Of a DNA stretch of 64,000 bases, positions 14,323 to 23,817 are shown piece after piece. A program made the translations under genes and the position numbers. The notes under the pieces are model-generated. The model worked only from the letters and a program-made list of their open reading frames with translations, made no database searches and had not been told where the DNA came from. Location of the stretch: assembly GCA_944332815.1 (NCBI GenBank), contig CALVKQ010000006.1, forward strand, positions 1-64,000, in the 5' to 3' direction. Within the stretch, counting starts at the first letter, position 1; each line of letters opens with the position of its first letter. This DNA comes from an uncultured Clostridia bacterium (GTDB lineage: Bacteria > Bacillota > Clostridia > Christensenellales > CAG-917).

Positions 14323-17300
14323 ATGAAGATCATAGACAACATTAACCACACTGTAAAAGGTGACTTGCAAGTAGAGATTCATAAAGGCAGCAAACTGTCC
14401 ATAGCTGCCGCATGCTTTTCGATCTATGCCTATCGGGAGTTGAAAAAGCAGTTGGAGAGTATAGACGAGCTGCGTTTTATCTTCACTTCGCCTACTTTTT
14501 TAACGGAAAAAACGCCAAAGGCGCAGCGGGAATTTTACATTCCTCGCCTTACCAGGGAGCGCAGCTTGTACGGTACCGAATTTGAGGTGAAGCTCCGCAA
14601 TGAGTTGGCGCAAAAGGCTATTGCGAAGGAGTGCGCGGATTGGATCAGAAAGAAAGTCACTTTCAAATCGAACGTGACACAGGAACAGATGATGGGTTTC
14701 ATCACAGTCGATGAAAACACTTATATGCCGATCAATGGTTTTACAACCGTGGATCTCGGTTGCGAACGCGGCAATAATGCCTATTATTTTGTACAAAAGA
14801 CGGAGAGCCACGAAAACTCACAATATTACATAAGGCTGTTCGACCAGCTTTGGAACGATAAGAAAAAGCTCAGGAAAGTCACTGACATTGTGCTGGAAAA
14901 CATAACTGCGGCTTATCGGGAGAATGCGCCGGAATATATCTATTTCTTTGCCTTATACAATATCTTCCACGAGTTTTTGGACGACATCTCCGAAGACGAA
15001 TTGCCGAATGAGGCGAATGGTTTCAAGGAAAGCAAAATTTGGGGGATGCTGTACGACTTTCAGCGCGATGCGGCGCTGGCGATCATCAACAAGCTGGAAA
15101 AATACAACGGCTGCATTTTGGCGGACAGCGTGGGTCTCGGCAAAACATTTACCGCGCTTGCGGTGATCAAGTACTACGAGAACCGAAACAAATCCGTGCT
15201 GGTGCTGTGTCCCAAAAAGCTGTCCGAGAACTGGAACACCTACAAAAGCAACTATGTCAACAATCCGATTGCGGAAGATCGGCTCGGCTACGATGTGCTG
15301 TATCACACCGATCTTTCGCGCGAACGGGGAAAGTCCAACGGGATTGATCTCGAGCGGCTGAATTGGGGCAATTATGACCTGGTTGTAATTGACGAAAGCC
15401 ACAACTTCCGCAACGGAGGGGAAATCTCCGGAGAGGGGGCGAAAGAGAACAGATATCTGAGGCTGATGAACAAGGTGATAAGGACGGGTGTGCGCACGAA
15501 AGTTTTGATGCTTTCTGCAACTCCTGTCAACAACAAGTTCATCGACCTGAAAAATCAGCTTGCGCTTGCCTATGAAGGGGACGCAAAACAAATCAACGAA
15601 AAGCTCTCGACCACCAAAAGCATAGATGAGATCTTCCGTCAGGCACAAAAAGCATACAATGCATGGTGCAAATTGCCCGCGGAAAAACGGACGACGGAGG
15701 TATTGCTGCGCACGCTCGACTTTGACTTTTTCGAATTGCTGGACAGTGTGACCATAGCGCGCTCCAGAAAACACATCGAGAAGTATTACAATGTCTCCGC
15801 AATAGGGAAGTTCCCGGAGCGTCTTGCCCCGATCTCGCTGCGACCGTGTCTAACCGACCTCAGCGGCGCCATCAATTACAACGATATTTACGAGCTTTTG
15901 ATGTCGTTGAATCTGACAATCTACACCCCATCCAACTTTATCATGCCGTCAAGGATGGCAAAGTACGCCGCGCTCTCGCACAATAAGGACAATACGCTTA
16001 CGCAGCAAGGAAGAGAAGAGGGAATACGGCGGTTGATGAGCATCAACCTTCTCAAAAGGCTGGAAAGCTCGGTATATTCGTTCAGGCTCACCGTTGACCG
16101 AATCAAGGCACTTATAGACAGCACGATAGAAACGATAAACAATTACCGTGCCGGCGGCTGTGTTCTGAACTTGACGGAGATCTCCGACGGCGAAGACTTC
16201 GACTATGACGATCAAAACACGGACTATTTTTCGGTAGGGAAGAAAGTCAGGATTGATCTTGCCGACATGGACTATGTGTCGTGGGAACGGGAGCTTGAAC
16301 AGGACGCCGAAACGCTTGAATTGTTGTCGAGCATGATCGCCGACATCACTCCCGAGCATGACACAAAACTCCGCACGCTTTTCGGATTGATCGAGAACAA
16401 GATTGCACACCCGATAAATCCCGGCAACCCCAAGATAATCATTTTCACCGCGTTCTCCGACACGGCGGATTATCTTTATGCAAACGTAAGTAAATTTGCA
16501 AAAGAGAAGTTCGGTTTGGAAACGGCAGAGATCACCGGCACGGTGGACGGCAGAAGCACGATTCCGAAGCTGCGTTCCGACATGAACACCGTGTTGACGT
16601 GTTTTTCCCCAATCTCCAAAGGAAGAGCGGTGCTGCTCCCCGGCAGTGCGGCGGATCTCGACATCCTGATTGCCACAGATTGCATATCGGAAGGGCAGAA
16701 CCTGCAGGACTGCGACTACTTGATCAATTATGACATCCACTGGAACCCCGTGCGGATCATACAGCGCTTTGGACGGATCGATCGCATAGGCAGCCAAAAC
16801 GCGCGCATCCAACTCGTGAATTTCTGGCCCGATATGGACCTTGATGAGTACATAAATCTGAAGAGCCGCGTGGAAACCAGGATGAAGATAACCATCATGA
16901 CGTCAACAGGCGACGATGACCTCATCAATGCGGAGGAAAATGGAGACTTGGAATATCGCAGGGCGCAGCTCAAGCGTTTGCAGGAAGAAGTCGTCGACAT
17001 CGAGGATATGACAAACGGCATTTCCATTATGGATCTGGGTTTGAACGAGTTCCGCCTCGACTTGCTGGAATACATGAAAACGCATGAGGACATCGAAACT
17101 GCCCCCAAAGGACTGCATGCGGTCGTGGGAAGGGCGGAGGACGCGCCTGCGGGCGTGATCTTTGTGCTGCGCAACATCAACGACAGCGTGAACGTCGACA
17201 ACCGCAACCGCATCCACCCGTTTTATATGGTCTACATCGGAAGTGACGGCGAGATCGTCTGCGACTATCTTGCCCCCAAAAAGTTGCTCGACGCCATACG

Positions 17301-17547
17301 ACTGCTTTGTCGCGGTAAAAGCGAACCGTGCGCGGAGCTTTGCAAAGCGTTCAATGACGAAACGGACGACGGCCGCAATATGGGAGAGATATCGCAGCTG
17401 TTGAGCGAGGCAATCAACTCGATCATTGACGTCAAGGAAGAGAGCGACATCGACAGCTTGTTCAAGCGCGGCGGCACGTCGGCACTCCTTTCGGAAGTGA
17501 CGGGCATTCAGGACTTCGAGCTGATATGCTTCATTGTCGTGAAATAG
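14323..17547 (+). CDS. SNF2-family helicase with PLD-like N-terminal domain
   Basis: This 1074-residue superfamily 2 ATPase would translocate on DNA. Residues about 1-200 resemble the phospholipase-D-like domain found before such helicases (KGSKLSIAAACFSIYAYREL), but I see no HKD catalytic motif, so nuclease activity is doubtful. The helicase core has Walker A DSVGLGKT (about 268-275), a DESHNF Walker B (about 357), LSATPVNN and a SNF2-type motif VI (RFGRIDRIGSQN, about 817). The gene leads a five-gene operon with DUF4391, a small unknown gene, Mod and Res. SNF2 helicases with DUF4391 partners accompany some type III-like R-M loci as I recall; their role is not settled. The AT-rich region before it holds the putative invertible promoter. 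Confidence 0.85.
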   Translation: MKIIDNINHTVKGDLQVEIHKGSKLSIAAACFSIYAYRELKKQLESIDELRFIFTSPTFLTEKTPKAQREFYIPRLTRERSLYGTEFEVKLRNELAQKAIAKECADWIRKKVTFKSNVTQEQMMGFITVDENTYMPINGFTTVDLGCERGNNAYYFVQKTESHENSQYYIRLFDQLWNDKKKLRKVTDIVLENITAAYRENAPEYIYFFALYNIFHEFLDDISEDELPNEANGFKESKIWGMLYDFQRDAALAIINKLEKYNGCILADSVGLGKTFTALAVIKYYENRNKSVLVLCPKKLSENWNTYKSNYVNNPIAEDRLGYDVLYHTDLSRERGKSNGIDLERLNWGNYDLVVIDESHNFRNGGEISGEGAKENRYLRLMNKVIRTGVRTKVLMLSATPVNNKFIDLKNQLALAYEGDAKQINEKLSTTKSIDEIFRQAQKAYNAWCKLPAEKRTTEVLLRTLDFDFFELLDSVTIARSRKHIEKYYNVSAIGKFPERLAPISLRPCLTDLSGAINYNDIYELLMSLNLTIYTPSNFIMPSRMAKYAALSHNKDNTLTQQGREEGIRRLMSINLLKRLESSVYSFRLTVDRIKALIDSTIETINNYRAGGCVLNLTEISDGEDFDYDDQNTDYFSVGKKVRIDLADMDYVSWERELEQDAETLELLSSMIADITPEHDTKLRTLFGLIENKIAHPINPGNPKIIIFTAFSDTADYLYANVSKFAKEKFGLETAEITGTVDGRSTIPKLRSDMNTVLTCFSPISKGRAVLLPGSAADLDILIATDCISEGQNLQDCDYLINYDIHWNPVRIIQRFGRIDRIGSQNARIQLVNFWPDMDLDEYINLKSRVETRMKITIMTSTGDDDLINAEENGDLEYRRAQLKRLQEEVVDIEDMTNGISIMDLGLNEFRLDLLEYMKTHEDIETAPKGLHAVVGRAEDAPAGVIFVLRNINDSVNVDNRNRIHPFYMVYIGSDGEIVCDYLAPKKLLDAIRLLCRGKSEPCAELCKAFNDETDDGRNMGEISQLLSEAINSIIDVKEESDIDSLFKRGGTSALLSEVTGIQDFELICFIVVK

Positions 17548-17556
17548 AGGTGCACG

Positions 17557-18210
17557 ATGTTCGGTCTTCCCACACAGACAGAGTTCAACAAACGCGTGCC
17601 GAAACAAAAGTTTTACGACAACTCGGACGTCCCCGCCTCGTTGCGCCGCGTGTTCGCCGAACAGATCAAGGCGGTATATTGGTGCAACAAGCTGGCTCCG
17701 TCCACCTTGCGTGTCGCTCAGGGGGAACGGGTGACAGAGGTCGAAGTCTTCGAATTGCGCCTCAACGCGCCCTCTCTCGACGAAACGGTGCTGCGGCAGA
17801 TTGACAAAGCGATCCCATATCACCTGCTTTTCGTCCTGACTTGCGGCGGCAGAGCACAGGCGTGGATAGGCTATAAGGAAGCGCCCGCAGCAAGCGGCAA
17901 TGCCGTCAAAGTCAAGAGATACTACCACACAGAGTGGATGAGTGACAGCGACTTGCGGTTCGTCATCGACGGGCTTGACATGGACGCTGTGTATGAAAAC
18001 CTTGTCAGGCAGATCGCGGGCGAGAGACTGCAATCGGATAATAACGAAAGCCTGCAAGACTCCGTCAAGCGTGACGAGGAGCGCCGGCAGCTCGAGAAGC
18101 AGATCGCCGCACTTGAAAGCAAACTGCACAAGGAAAAACAACTCAACCGCAGAATGGAGATCAACGCGGAAATAAAGAAGCTGCGGAAAGAACGCGAACA
18201 ACCTCAATAG
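17557..18210 (+). CDS. DUF4391 family protein
   Basis: This 217-residue protein matches the DUF4391 family by its start (MFGLPTQTEFNKRVPKQKFY) and by the block HLLFVLTCGGRAQAWIGYKE. Residues about 165-215 form a charged coiled coil (EERRQLEKQIAALESKLHKE). It starts nine bases after the helicase stop in the same operon. Members sit beside helicases in restriction-type defence loci, and the molecular function is not known to me. The coiled coil suggests it bridges the helicase to other subunits (inference). Confidence 0.82.
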   Translation: MFGLPTQTEFNKRVPKQKFYDNSDVPASLRRVFAEQIKAVYWCNKLAPSTLRVAQGERVTEVEVFELRLNAPSLDETVLRQIDKAIPYHLLFVLTCGGRAQAWIGYKEAPAASGNAVKVKRYYHTEWMSDSDLRFVIDGLDMDAVYENLVRQIAGERLQSDNNESLQDSVKRDEERRQLEKQIAALESKLHKEKQLNRRMEINAEIKKLRKEREQPQ

Positions 18211-18268
18211 AAGCTCTATGCTACAAAATGTGAAAGTTAATCGAATAACTAATCAAAGGAGAAGTGAT

Positions 18269-18739
18269 ATGTGTGATAAAGAAACAAATGAAGCAAATAG
18301 TATTCAGCAAGTGGCAGGAAAAGTCAGAAACATTAATTGGTCTAACTTGACTAAAATTCCGAGTTGTCCATATCCACCAATTGACCATACAAAATTGGAA
18401 GATATCGACCCAATTCCTATAAGAGAGCATATGGAAGCTATGGAAAATTACCAGGCACGTAGTCTTGAAGTGCTTCAAGCAATCGAGGCAAATACCGCTA
18501 ATTTATATACGCTTGTAGAATTAATTAACAAGTCAAATGATATGCAGGATGATTTGCTGGCAATTTTATCTGAAGTTATGGAGATTGCCAAAGCAAAGGA
18601 TAAAAATGATGCGGACTCACGTTATGAAAAAGTGATGAAGAAGATGACCACCCTTTTCAAAACAGGAGAAGTATTAAGCAATTTTACTGGTATTGCAAAG
18701 TTTATATATGACATTGTGATCGCTATAATTCAACAATAA
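18269..18739 (+). CDS. Small AT-rich unknown gene inside the R-M operon
   Basis: This 156-residue protein begins at an ATG preceded by AAAGGAGAAG; an upstream frame from 18218 lacks a ribosome-binding site. It has a proline-rich N-terminal third, a long predicted helix or coiled coil (about 55-130, acidic and lysine-rich) and a hydrophobic C-terminus (IAKFIYDIVIAIIQQ) that could touch a membrane. I recognise no family. Base composition is far more AT-rich than the helicase or DUF4391 genes, and it sits between DUF4391 and Mod. It looks like a separately acquired accessory gene, perhaps an effector or an inhibitor of the system (speculative). Confidence 0.75.
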   Translation: MCDKETNEANSIQQVAGKVRNINWSNLTKIPSCPYPPIDHTKLEDIDPIPIREHMEAMENYQARSLEVLQAIEANTANLYTLVELINKSNDMQDDLLAILSEVMEIAKAKDKNDADSRYEKVMKKMTTLFKTGEVLSNFTGIAKFIYDIVIAIIQQ

Positions 18740-18755
18740 GGATGGAATAAATAAG

Positions 18756-20669
18756 ATGGAAAAGATGAAATTTGAAACGCCGGATATGACGGTGGAGAAT
18801 GTTGAAAAGATTGCGGAGCTGTTCCCGAACTGCATGACCGAAATGCGGGACGAAAACGGAAAAGTCAAGCGCGGGATCAATTTTGAAGTGCTCAAACAGA
18901 TGCTTTCCTCCGACGTGGTGGACGGCGACGAGTGCTATGAGTTCACCTGGGTGGGCAAAAAGGCTTCTATTGCGGAGGCGAACCGGCCTATCCGTAAGAC
19001 GCTGCGCCCCTGCCCCGAGGAGAGCAAAGACTGGGACACGACTGAAAACCTCTATATCGAGGGCGACAATCTGGAAGTTCTCAAGCTTTTGCAGGAAAGT
19101 TATCTCGGCAAGGTAAAAATGATCTATATTGATCCACCCTATAATACGGGAAACGATTTCATCTATGCCGATGACTTCATGCGCTCGCAGGAAGAGGAAA
19201 ACGAGCAAATGGGCATGTACGATGAGGACGATAACCGCCTGTTCAAAAATACCGATTCCAACGGCAGATTTCATTCCGATTGGTGCAGTATGATTTGTTC
19301 TCGGTTACTGTTGGTAAGAAACCTATTGGCGGAAGATGGAGTGATCTTTATTTCTATCGATGACTCAGAATTATATAATCTTAAAAAAATATGTGACGAA
19401 GTTTTTGGCTCGGAGAATTTTATTTGTAATTTTATACGAAAAAACAAAGCTGGAAGCGGGCATGATAGTTCACACATTGCGATTGAATTCGATTATGTTC
19501 TTTGTTATGTAAAATCAATTTCAGTATGTAAAATAAATCAAGAAAAAATTGATGTGGAAATCGACGATAAATATAAGTATGAAGATCAATATGTCGAAAG
19601 GCGCGGAAAATATTATTTGAGAGATCTTGATTATCGAGGAAGTTATAGTGAGGGCTTGGATTATCCTATTGAAACACCTGATGGTACAATAATATACTCT
19701 GGGGGACAATTTGGGCGACCTAATACATGGAGATGGAGCAAACAAAAATTTGAATGGGGAAAGAAAAATGGATTTATTGTATTTCAAAAGCGAGAAGGAA
19801 AATGGAAGGTTTATATCAAACAATATCAGTTTGTCGATAATAACGACGAAATATATGTACGAACAATACCTTATCGAGCACTAATTGATTTTTCAAACGG
19901 ATTAGGATCAACAGAATGTTCAGGACTATTGGGGAACAATGTTTTTTCATATCCAAAGCCCTCTGCATTAGTAAAGCATTTTCTTCAAGTAGCATCCGAC
20001 AAAGATTCTCTCATCCTTGACTTTTTCTCCGGTTCCGCCACCACCGCGCACGCCGTGATGCAGCTCAATGCCGAAGACGGCGGACACCGCAAGTTTATCA
20101 TGGTGCAGCTGCCGGAACCGTGCGATGAACAAAGTGAAGCGTATAAAGCCGGCTACAAAAATATCTGCGAGATCGGCAAAGAGCGCATTCGCCGCGCGGG
20201 CGAAAAAATCAAGGCGGAAAACGGTTTGGCGGTGCAAAACCCCGATGTCGGCTTCCGCGTTCTGAAACTTGCCGACAGCAATATGAAGGACGTCTACTAT
20301 GCCGCGGACGATTACAAGCAGGCAGACCTTTTTGATATGATCTCCAACATCAAGGATGATCGCACCGATTTAGACCTGCTGTTCGGCTGTCTTATAGACT
20401 GGGGAGTTCCGCTGTCCATGTCGTACAAGTCCGAGCAGCTCGACGGGTGCACGGTGCATGTCTACAATGACGGAGACCTGGTCGCCTGCTTTGACGAGAA
20501 CATCCCCGAAAGCGTTGTCAGGAAAATTGCGGAACGCAAGCCGCTGCGCACTGTCTTCCGCGACAGCGGTTTTGCCGACAGCCCTGCAAAGATCAACATG
20601 TATGAGATCTTCAAGATCTATATGCCGGAAGACGCGGATGATATTACCAAGCGTGTAAGAGTGATTTGA
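18756..20669 (+). CDS. mod: Type III restriction-modification methyltransferase (Mod)
   Basis: This 637-residue adenine-N6 DNA methyltransferase of the beta class has the catalytic motif IV DPPYNTG at 126-132 and the SAM-binding motif I DFFSGSATTAHA from 422. This is the order seen in type III Mod. The region between, about residues 180-415 (19290-20000), is the target-recognition domain and is clearly more AT-rich than both flanks. That suggests domain replacement by recombination. Mod recognises the target and both modifies DNA and guides Res. It starts seventeen bases after the unknown small gene and is followed by Res after ten bases. Confidence 0.93.
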   Translation: MEKMKFETPDMTVENVEKIAELFPNCMTEMRDENGKVKRGINFEVLKQMLSSDVVDGDECYEFTWVGKKASIAEANRPIRKTLRPCPEESKDWDTTENLYIEGDNLEVLKLLQESYLGKVKMIYIDPPYNTGNDFIYADDFMRSQEEENEQMGMYDEDDNRLFKNTDSNGRFHSDWCSMICSRLLLVRNLLAEDGVIFISIDDSELYNLKKICDEVFGSENFICNFIRKNKAGSGHDSSHIAIEFDYVLCYVKSISVCKINQEKIDVEIDDKYKYEDQYVERRGKYYLRDLDYRGSYSEGLDYPIETPDGTIIYSGGQFGRPNTWRWSKQKFEWGKKNGFIVFQKREGKWKVYIKQYQFVDNNDEIYVRTIPYRALIDFSNGLGSTECSGLLGNNVFSYPKPSALVKHFLQVASDKDSLILDFFSGSATTAHAVMQLNAEDGGHRKFIMVQLPEPCDEQSEAYKAGYKNICEIGKERIRRAGEKIKAENGLAVQNPDVGFRVLKLADSNMKDVYYAADDYKQADLFDMISNIKDDRTDLDLLFGCLIDWGVPLSMSYKSEQLDGCTVHVYNDGDLVACFDENIPESVVRKIAERKPLRTVFRDSGFADSPAKINMYEIFKIYMPEDADDITKRVRVI

Positions 20670-20679
20670 GGGGCACATT

Positions 20680-23600
20680 ATGTTAAAACTTCAATTCAAA
20701 CATCAAAAATTCCAGGCGGACGCGGCGAAAGCCGTGGTGGATGTGTTCGCGGGGCAGCCGTATCTCACGCCTACTTATATGATAGACAGGGGCATTGACT
20801 ATCAGATGTCCATCACGGACGAGGAGGACTTCACCGGTTGGCGCAATGAACCGATCGTTCCCGGGCTCTCGGATAAGGTTATTTTGAGCAATCTGCAAAA
20901 GGTGCAGCGGGCGAACCAACTCAAGCCATCCGAAAGGTTGGAAGGGTCGAAATCGTGCAAGTATAACCTCACTATCGAGATGGAAACGGGCGTGGGCAAG
21001 ACGTACACCTACATCAAGACCATGTACGAGCTCAACAAGCACTACGGTTGGAGCAAGTTCATCGTCGTGGTGCCGAGCATCGCCATCCGCGAGGGCGTGT
21101 ATAAGTCCTTTCAGGTAACGCAAGAGCATTTCGCCGAGGAATACGGAAAGAAGATCCGCTTCTTCATCTATAATTCCTCGCAGCTGACCGAGATCGACCG
21201 CTTTGCCTCGGATAGTTCCATCAATGTGATGATCATCAATTCGCAGGCGTTCAACGCCAAAGGGAAAGACGCCCGCCGCATTTATATGAAGCTGGACGAG
21301 TTCCGCTCCCGCCGCCCCATTGACATTATCGCAAAAACAAACCCGATCTTGATCATTGACGAGCCGCAGTCGGTCGAAGGAGCACAGACAAAGGAACGGC
21401 TGAAAGAGTTTTGTCCGCTTTTAACGCTGCGCTATTCCGCCACACACAAGGCGGACAGCATTTACAATATGGTCTATCGGCTGGACGCGATGGAGGCGTA
21501 CAACAAGCGGCTGGTGAAGAAGATCGCCGTCAAGGGCATCTCCGAATCGGGCAGCACGGCGACCGAAAGTTATGTCTATTTAGAGGGTATCAACCTCTCC
21601 AAAGCCGACCCGACGGCAACGCTGCAATTCGATTACAAGGGCGCAACGGGACTCCGCAAAAAGACGATGAAGGTCGGCATCGGGTTCAATCTTTACGATA
21701 ACTCCGGCTATTTAGATGAGTATAGGAACGGTTTTGTCGTCAAGTTTATCGACGGGCGTGACAACTCGGTAGAATTTTTGAACGGGATCAAGATCTATGC
21801 GGGCGACGTCATCGGCAAAGTCAGCGAGGAGCAGCTGCGCCGCATTCAGATCCGCGAGACTATCCTTTCCCATATCGAGCGCGAGCGTCAGCTCTTCCAT
21901 AAGGGCATTAAAGTCTTGAGCCTGTTTTTCATTGACGAAGTCGCAAAGTATAAGCAATACGACGAGGCGGGCAATCCCTACAATGGCATTTATGCCGATA
22001 TGTTCGAGGAAGAATATAACGACGTCGTCGGCAATTTGCAGCTGGAATTCGGCGATGAGGATTACGTCAAATATCTCGACGCCATCTCCGCGCACGATAC
22101 GCACGCCGGCTATTTTTCCATTGATAAGAAAGGTAAAATGACGGATGGAAAGATCGATAAAAAGGAGAGAACTTCCGACGATATCGATGCGTATGACCTG
22201 ATCATGAAGAATAAAGAACTGCTCCTCGACCGCGATCCGAAGCGTTCGCCCGTGCGGTTTATCTTTTCGCACTCCGCCTTGCGGGAAGGCTGGGATAACC
22301 CGAATGTGTTCCAGATCTGCACGCTGAAACAAAGCAGCAGCGAAGTGCGCAAGCGGCAGGAAGTCGGGCGAGGTTTGCGCCTTTGCGTCAATCAGGACGG
22401 CGAGCGCATGGACGTCAACGCACTGGGAAGCGATGTGCATGCCGTCAATGTTCTTACGGTCATCGCCAGCGAAAGTTACGATAGCTTTGCAAGAGGCTTG
22501 CAGGAGGAATTGGCAGACGCCGTCGCAGACCGCCCCGTTGCGGTCACAGCGGATTTGTTCAAAGACAAAGTGCTCACGGATGCGAATGGCAACGAGCAAA
22601 TCGTGGACGGAGAGTTGGCACAAGCGATTTGCTTTGAACTCATCGTCAACGGGTACATCGATAAAAAAGGCGCTTTGACTGATAAATATTATGCCGATAA
22701 GGCAAACGGCGAAATTAAGGTAGCCGAGGAAGTCGCAGGCAGCAGCGGCTCGATCATGGATATTTTGGATTCCGTCTATGACAGCCGCGCCATGCAGCCC
22801 GAAAATGCTCGTGACAAGAATGTGGAATTGCAGGTAGATTCCGAAAAGCTTGCTATGCCGGAGTTCAAAGCGCTGTGGCAGCGGATTAGTCCCAAGTCCG
22901 TCTACGTCGTCGATTTTGACACGGATGAGCTGGTGAGGAAATCAATTGACGCCATCAACCGAAAACTCTTCATTCCGAAGGTGTTCTTCAAGGTGGAAAC
23001 AGGCGTGATGGAGGAGATTAAGTCTAAAGACGAGTTGTTGGAAGGGGGGGCTTTTGAAAAGACCCGGTCTTCCACCTATGACAACTGCAAGCGGATTCGC
23101 GTCAACAATAGCGTTAAATATGACCTTGTCGGGAAAATCGTCGGCGAAACGGGTCTGACGCGGAAGGCGGTGGTGGAAATTCTGGTCGGCATTGAGAAAA
23201 GCGTATTTGACCAATTCGCCTACAACCCGGAAGAGTTTATCATCAAAGCGTCAGATTTGATCAATGACGAAAAGGCCACGGCGATCGTTCAGCACATCAC
23301 TTATAACATGCTGGATGAGCGCTATGACACCAAGATTTTCACCGAACCGACGATAAAGGGTCGGCTGGGCGTAAATGCCATGAAAGCGCAGCGGCACTTG
23401 TATGATCATATCATTTATGACTCTACCAATGAGCGCGATTTTGCCTCCGATATGGATACAAGCGCTGATGTTGCCGTGTATGTGAAGTTGCCCGACAGCT
23501 TTTACATCGCAACGCCTGTAGGCAAGTATAATCCCGACTGGGCAATAGCGTTTTACGAGGGAACGGTAAAGCATATCTACTTCGTGGCGGAAACAAAGGG

Positions 23601-23745
23601 CTCGATGTCCTCCCTGCAACTGCGGTTGATAGAAGAGTCCAAGATTCATTGCGCGAGAGAACACTTCAAAGCGATCAGTAGCGGCAATGTCGTCTATGAT
23701 GTAGTTGACAGCTATCAAGCGCTTTTGGATAGGGTTATGAAATAA
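20680..23745 (+). CDS. res: Type III restriction-modification endonuclease/helicase (Res)
   Basis: This 1021-residue Res subunit has a DEAD-like ATPase with Walker A ETGVGKTYTY (about 101-110), Walker B IIDEPQS (about 225), YSATHK, and a motif VI block RKRQEVGRGLRLCV. The C-terminus has a PD-(D/E)XK nuclease pattern, NPDWAI about residue 953 and ETKGS about 970. Length and order are normal for the family, and nothing looks broken. With Mod it should cut unmodified DNA after two head-to-head sites. It is the last gene of the operon and is followed by a terminator. Confidence 0.93.
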   Translation: MLKLQFKHQKFQADAAKAVVDVFAGQPYLTPTYMIDRGIDYQMSITDEEDFTGWRNEPIVPGLSDKVILSNLQKVQRANQLKPSERLEGSKSCKYNLTIEMETGVGKTYTYIKTMYELNKHYGWSKFIVVVPSIAIREGVYKSFQVTQEHFAEEYGKKIRFFIYNSSQLTEIDRFASDSSINVMIINSQAFNAKGKDARRIYMKLDEFRSRRPIDIIAKTNPILIIDEPQSVEGAQTKERLKEFCPLLTLRYSATHKADSIYNMVYRLDAMEAYNKRLVKKIAVKGISESGSTATESYVYLEGINLSKADPTATLQFDYKGATGLRKKTMKVGIGFNLYDNSGYLDEYRNGFVVKFIDGRDNSVEFLNGIKIYAGDVIGKVSEEQLRRIQIRETILSHIERERQLFHKGIKVLSLFFIDEVAKYKQYDEAGNPYNGIYADMFEEEYNDVVGNLQLEFGDEDYVKYLDAISAHDTHAGYFSIDKKGKMTDGKIDKKERTSDDIDAYDLIMKNKELLLDRDPKRSPVRFIFSHSALREGWDNPNVFQICTLKQSSSEVRKRQEVGRGLRLCVNQDGERMDVNALGSDVHAVNVLTVIASESYDSFARGLQEELADAVADRPVAVTADLFKDKVLTDANGNEQIVDGELAQAICFELIVNGYIDKKGALTDKYYADKANGEIKVAEEVAGSSGSIMDILDSVYDSRAMQPENARDKNVELQVDSEKLAMPEFKALWQRISPKSVYVVDFDTDELVRKSIDAINRKLFIPKVFFKVETGVMEEIKSKDELLEGGAFEKTRSSTYDNCKRIRVNNSVKYDLVGKIVGETGLTRKAVVEILVGIEKSVFDQFAYNPEEFIIKASDLINDEKATAIVQHITYNMLDERYDTKIFTEPTIKGRLGVNAMKAQRHLYDHIIYDSTNERDFASDMDTSADVAVYVKLPDSFYIATPVGKYNPDWAIAFYEGTVKHIYFVAETKGSMSSLQLRLIEESKIHCAREHFKAISSGNVVYDVVDSYQALLDRVMK

Positions 23746-23748
23746 GAA

Positions 23749-23791
23749 AAAAGCCTCTTTCGTAACCTTCAAAGGTTCGATCGAGGCTTTT
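23749..23791. terminator. Bidirectional terminator between res and the HTH gene
   Basis: AAAAGCCTC (23749-23757) pairs with GAGGCTTTT (23783-23791), with AACCTT / AAGGTT pairing in the loop. The T-run on the plus strand and the A-run at the left end would end transcription of both convergent genes. Confidence 0.8.
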
Positions 23792-23817
23792 ACGTTTGTA
23801 TGAATTCATAAGTCATA

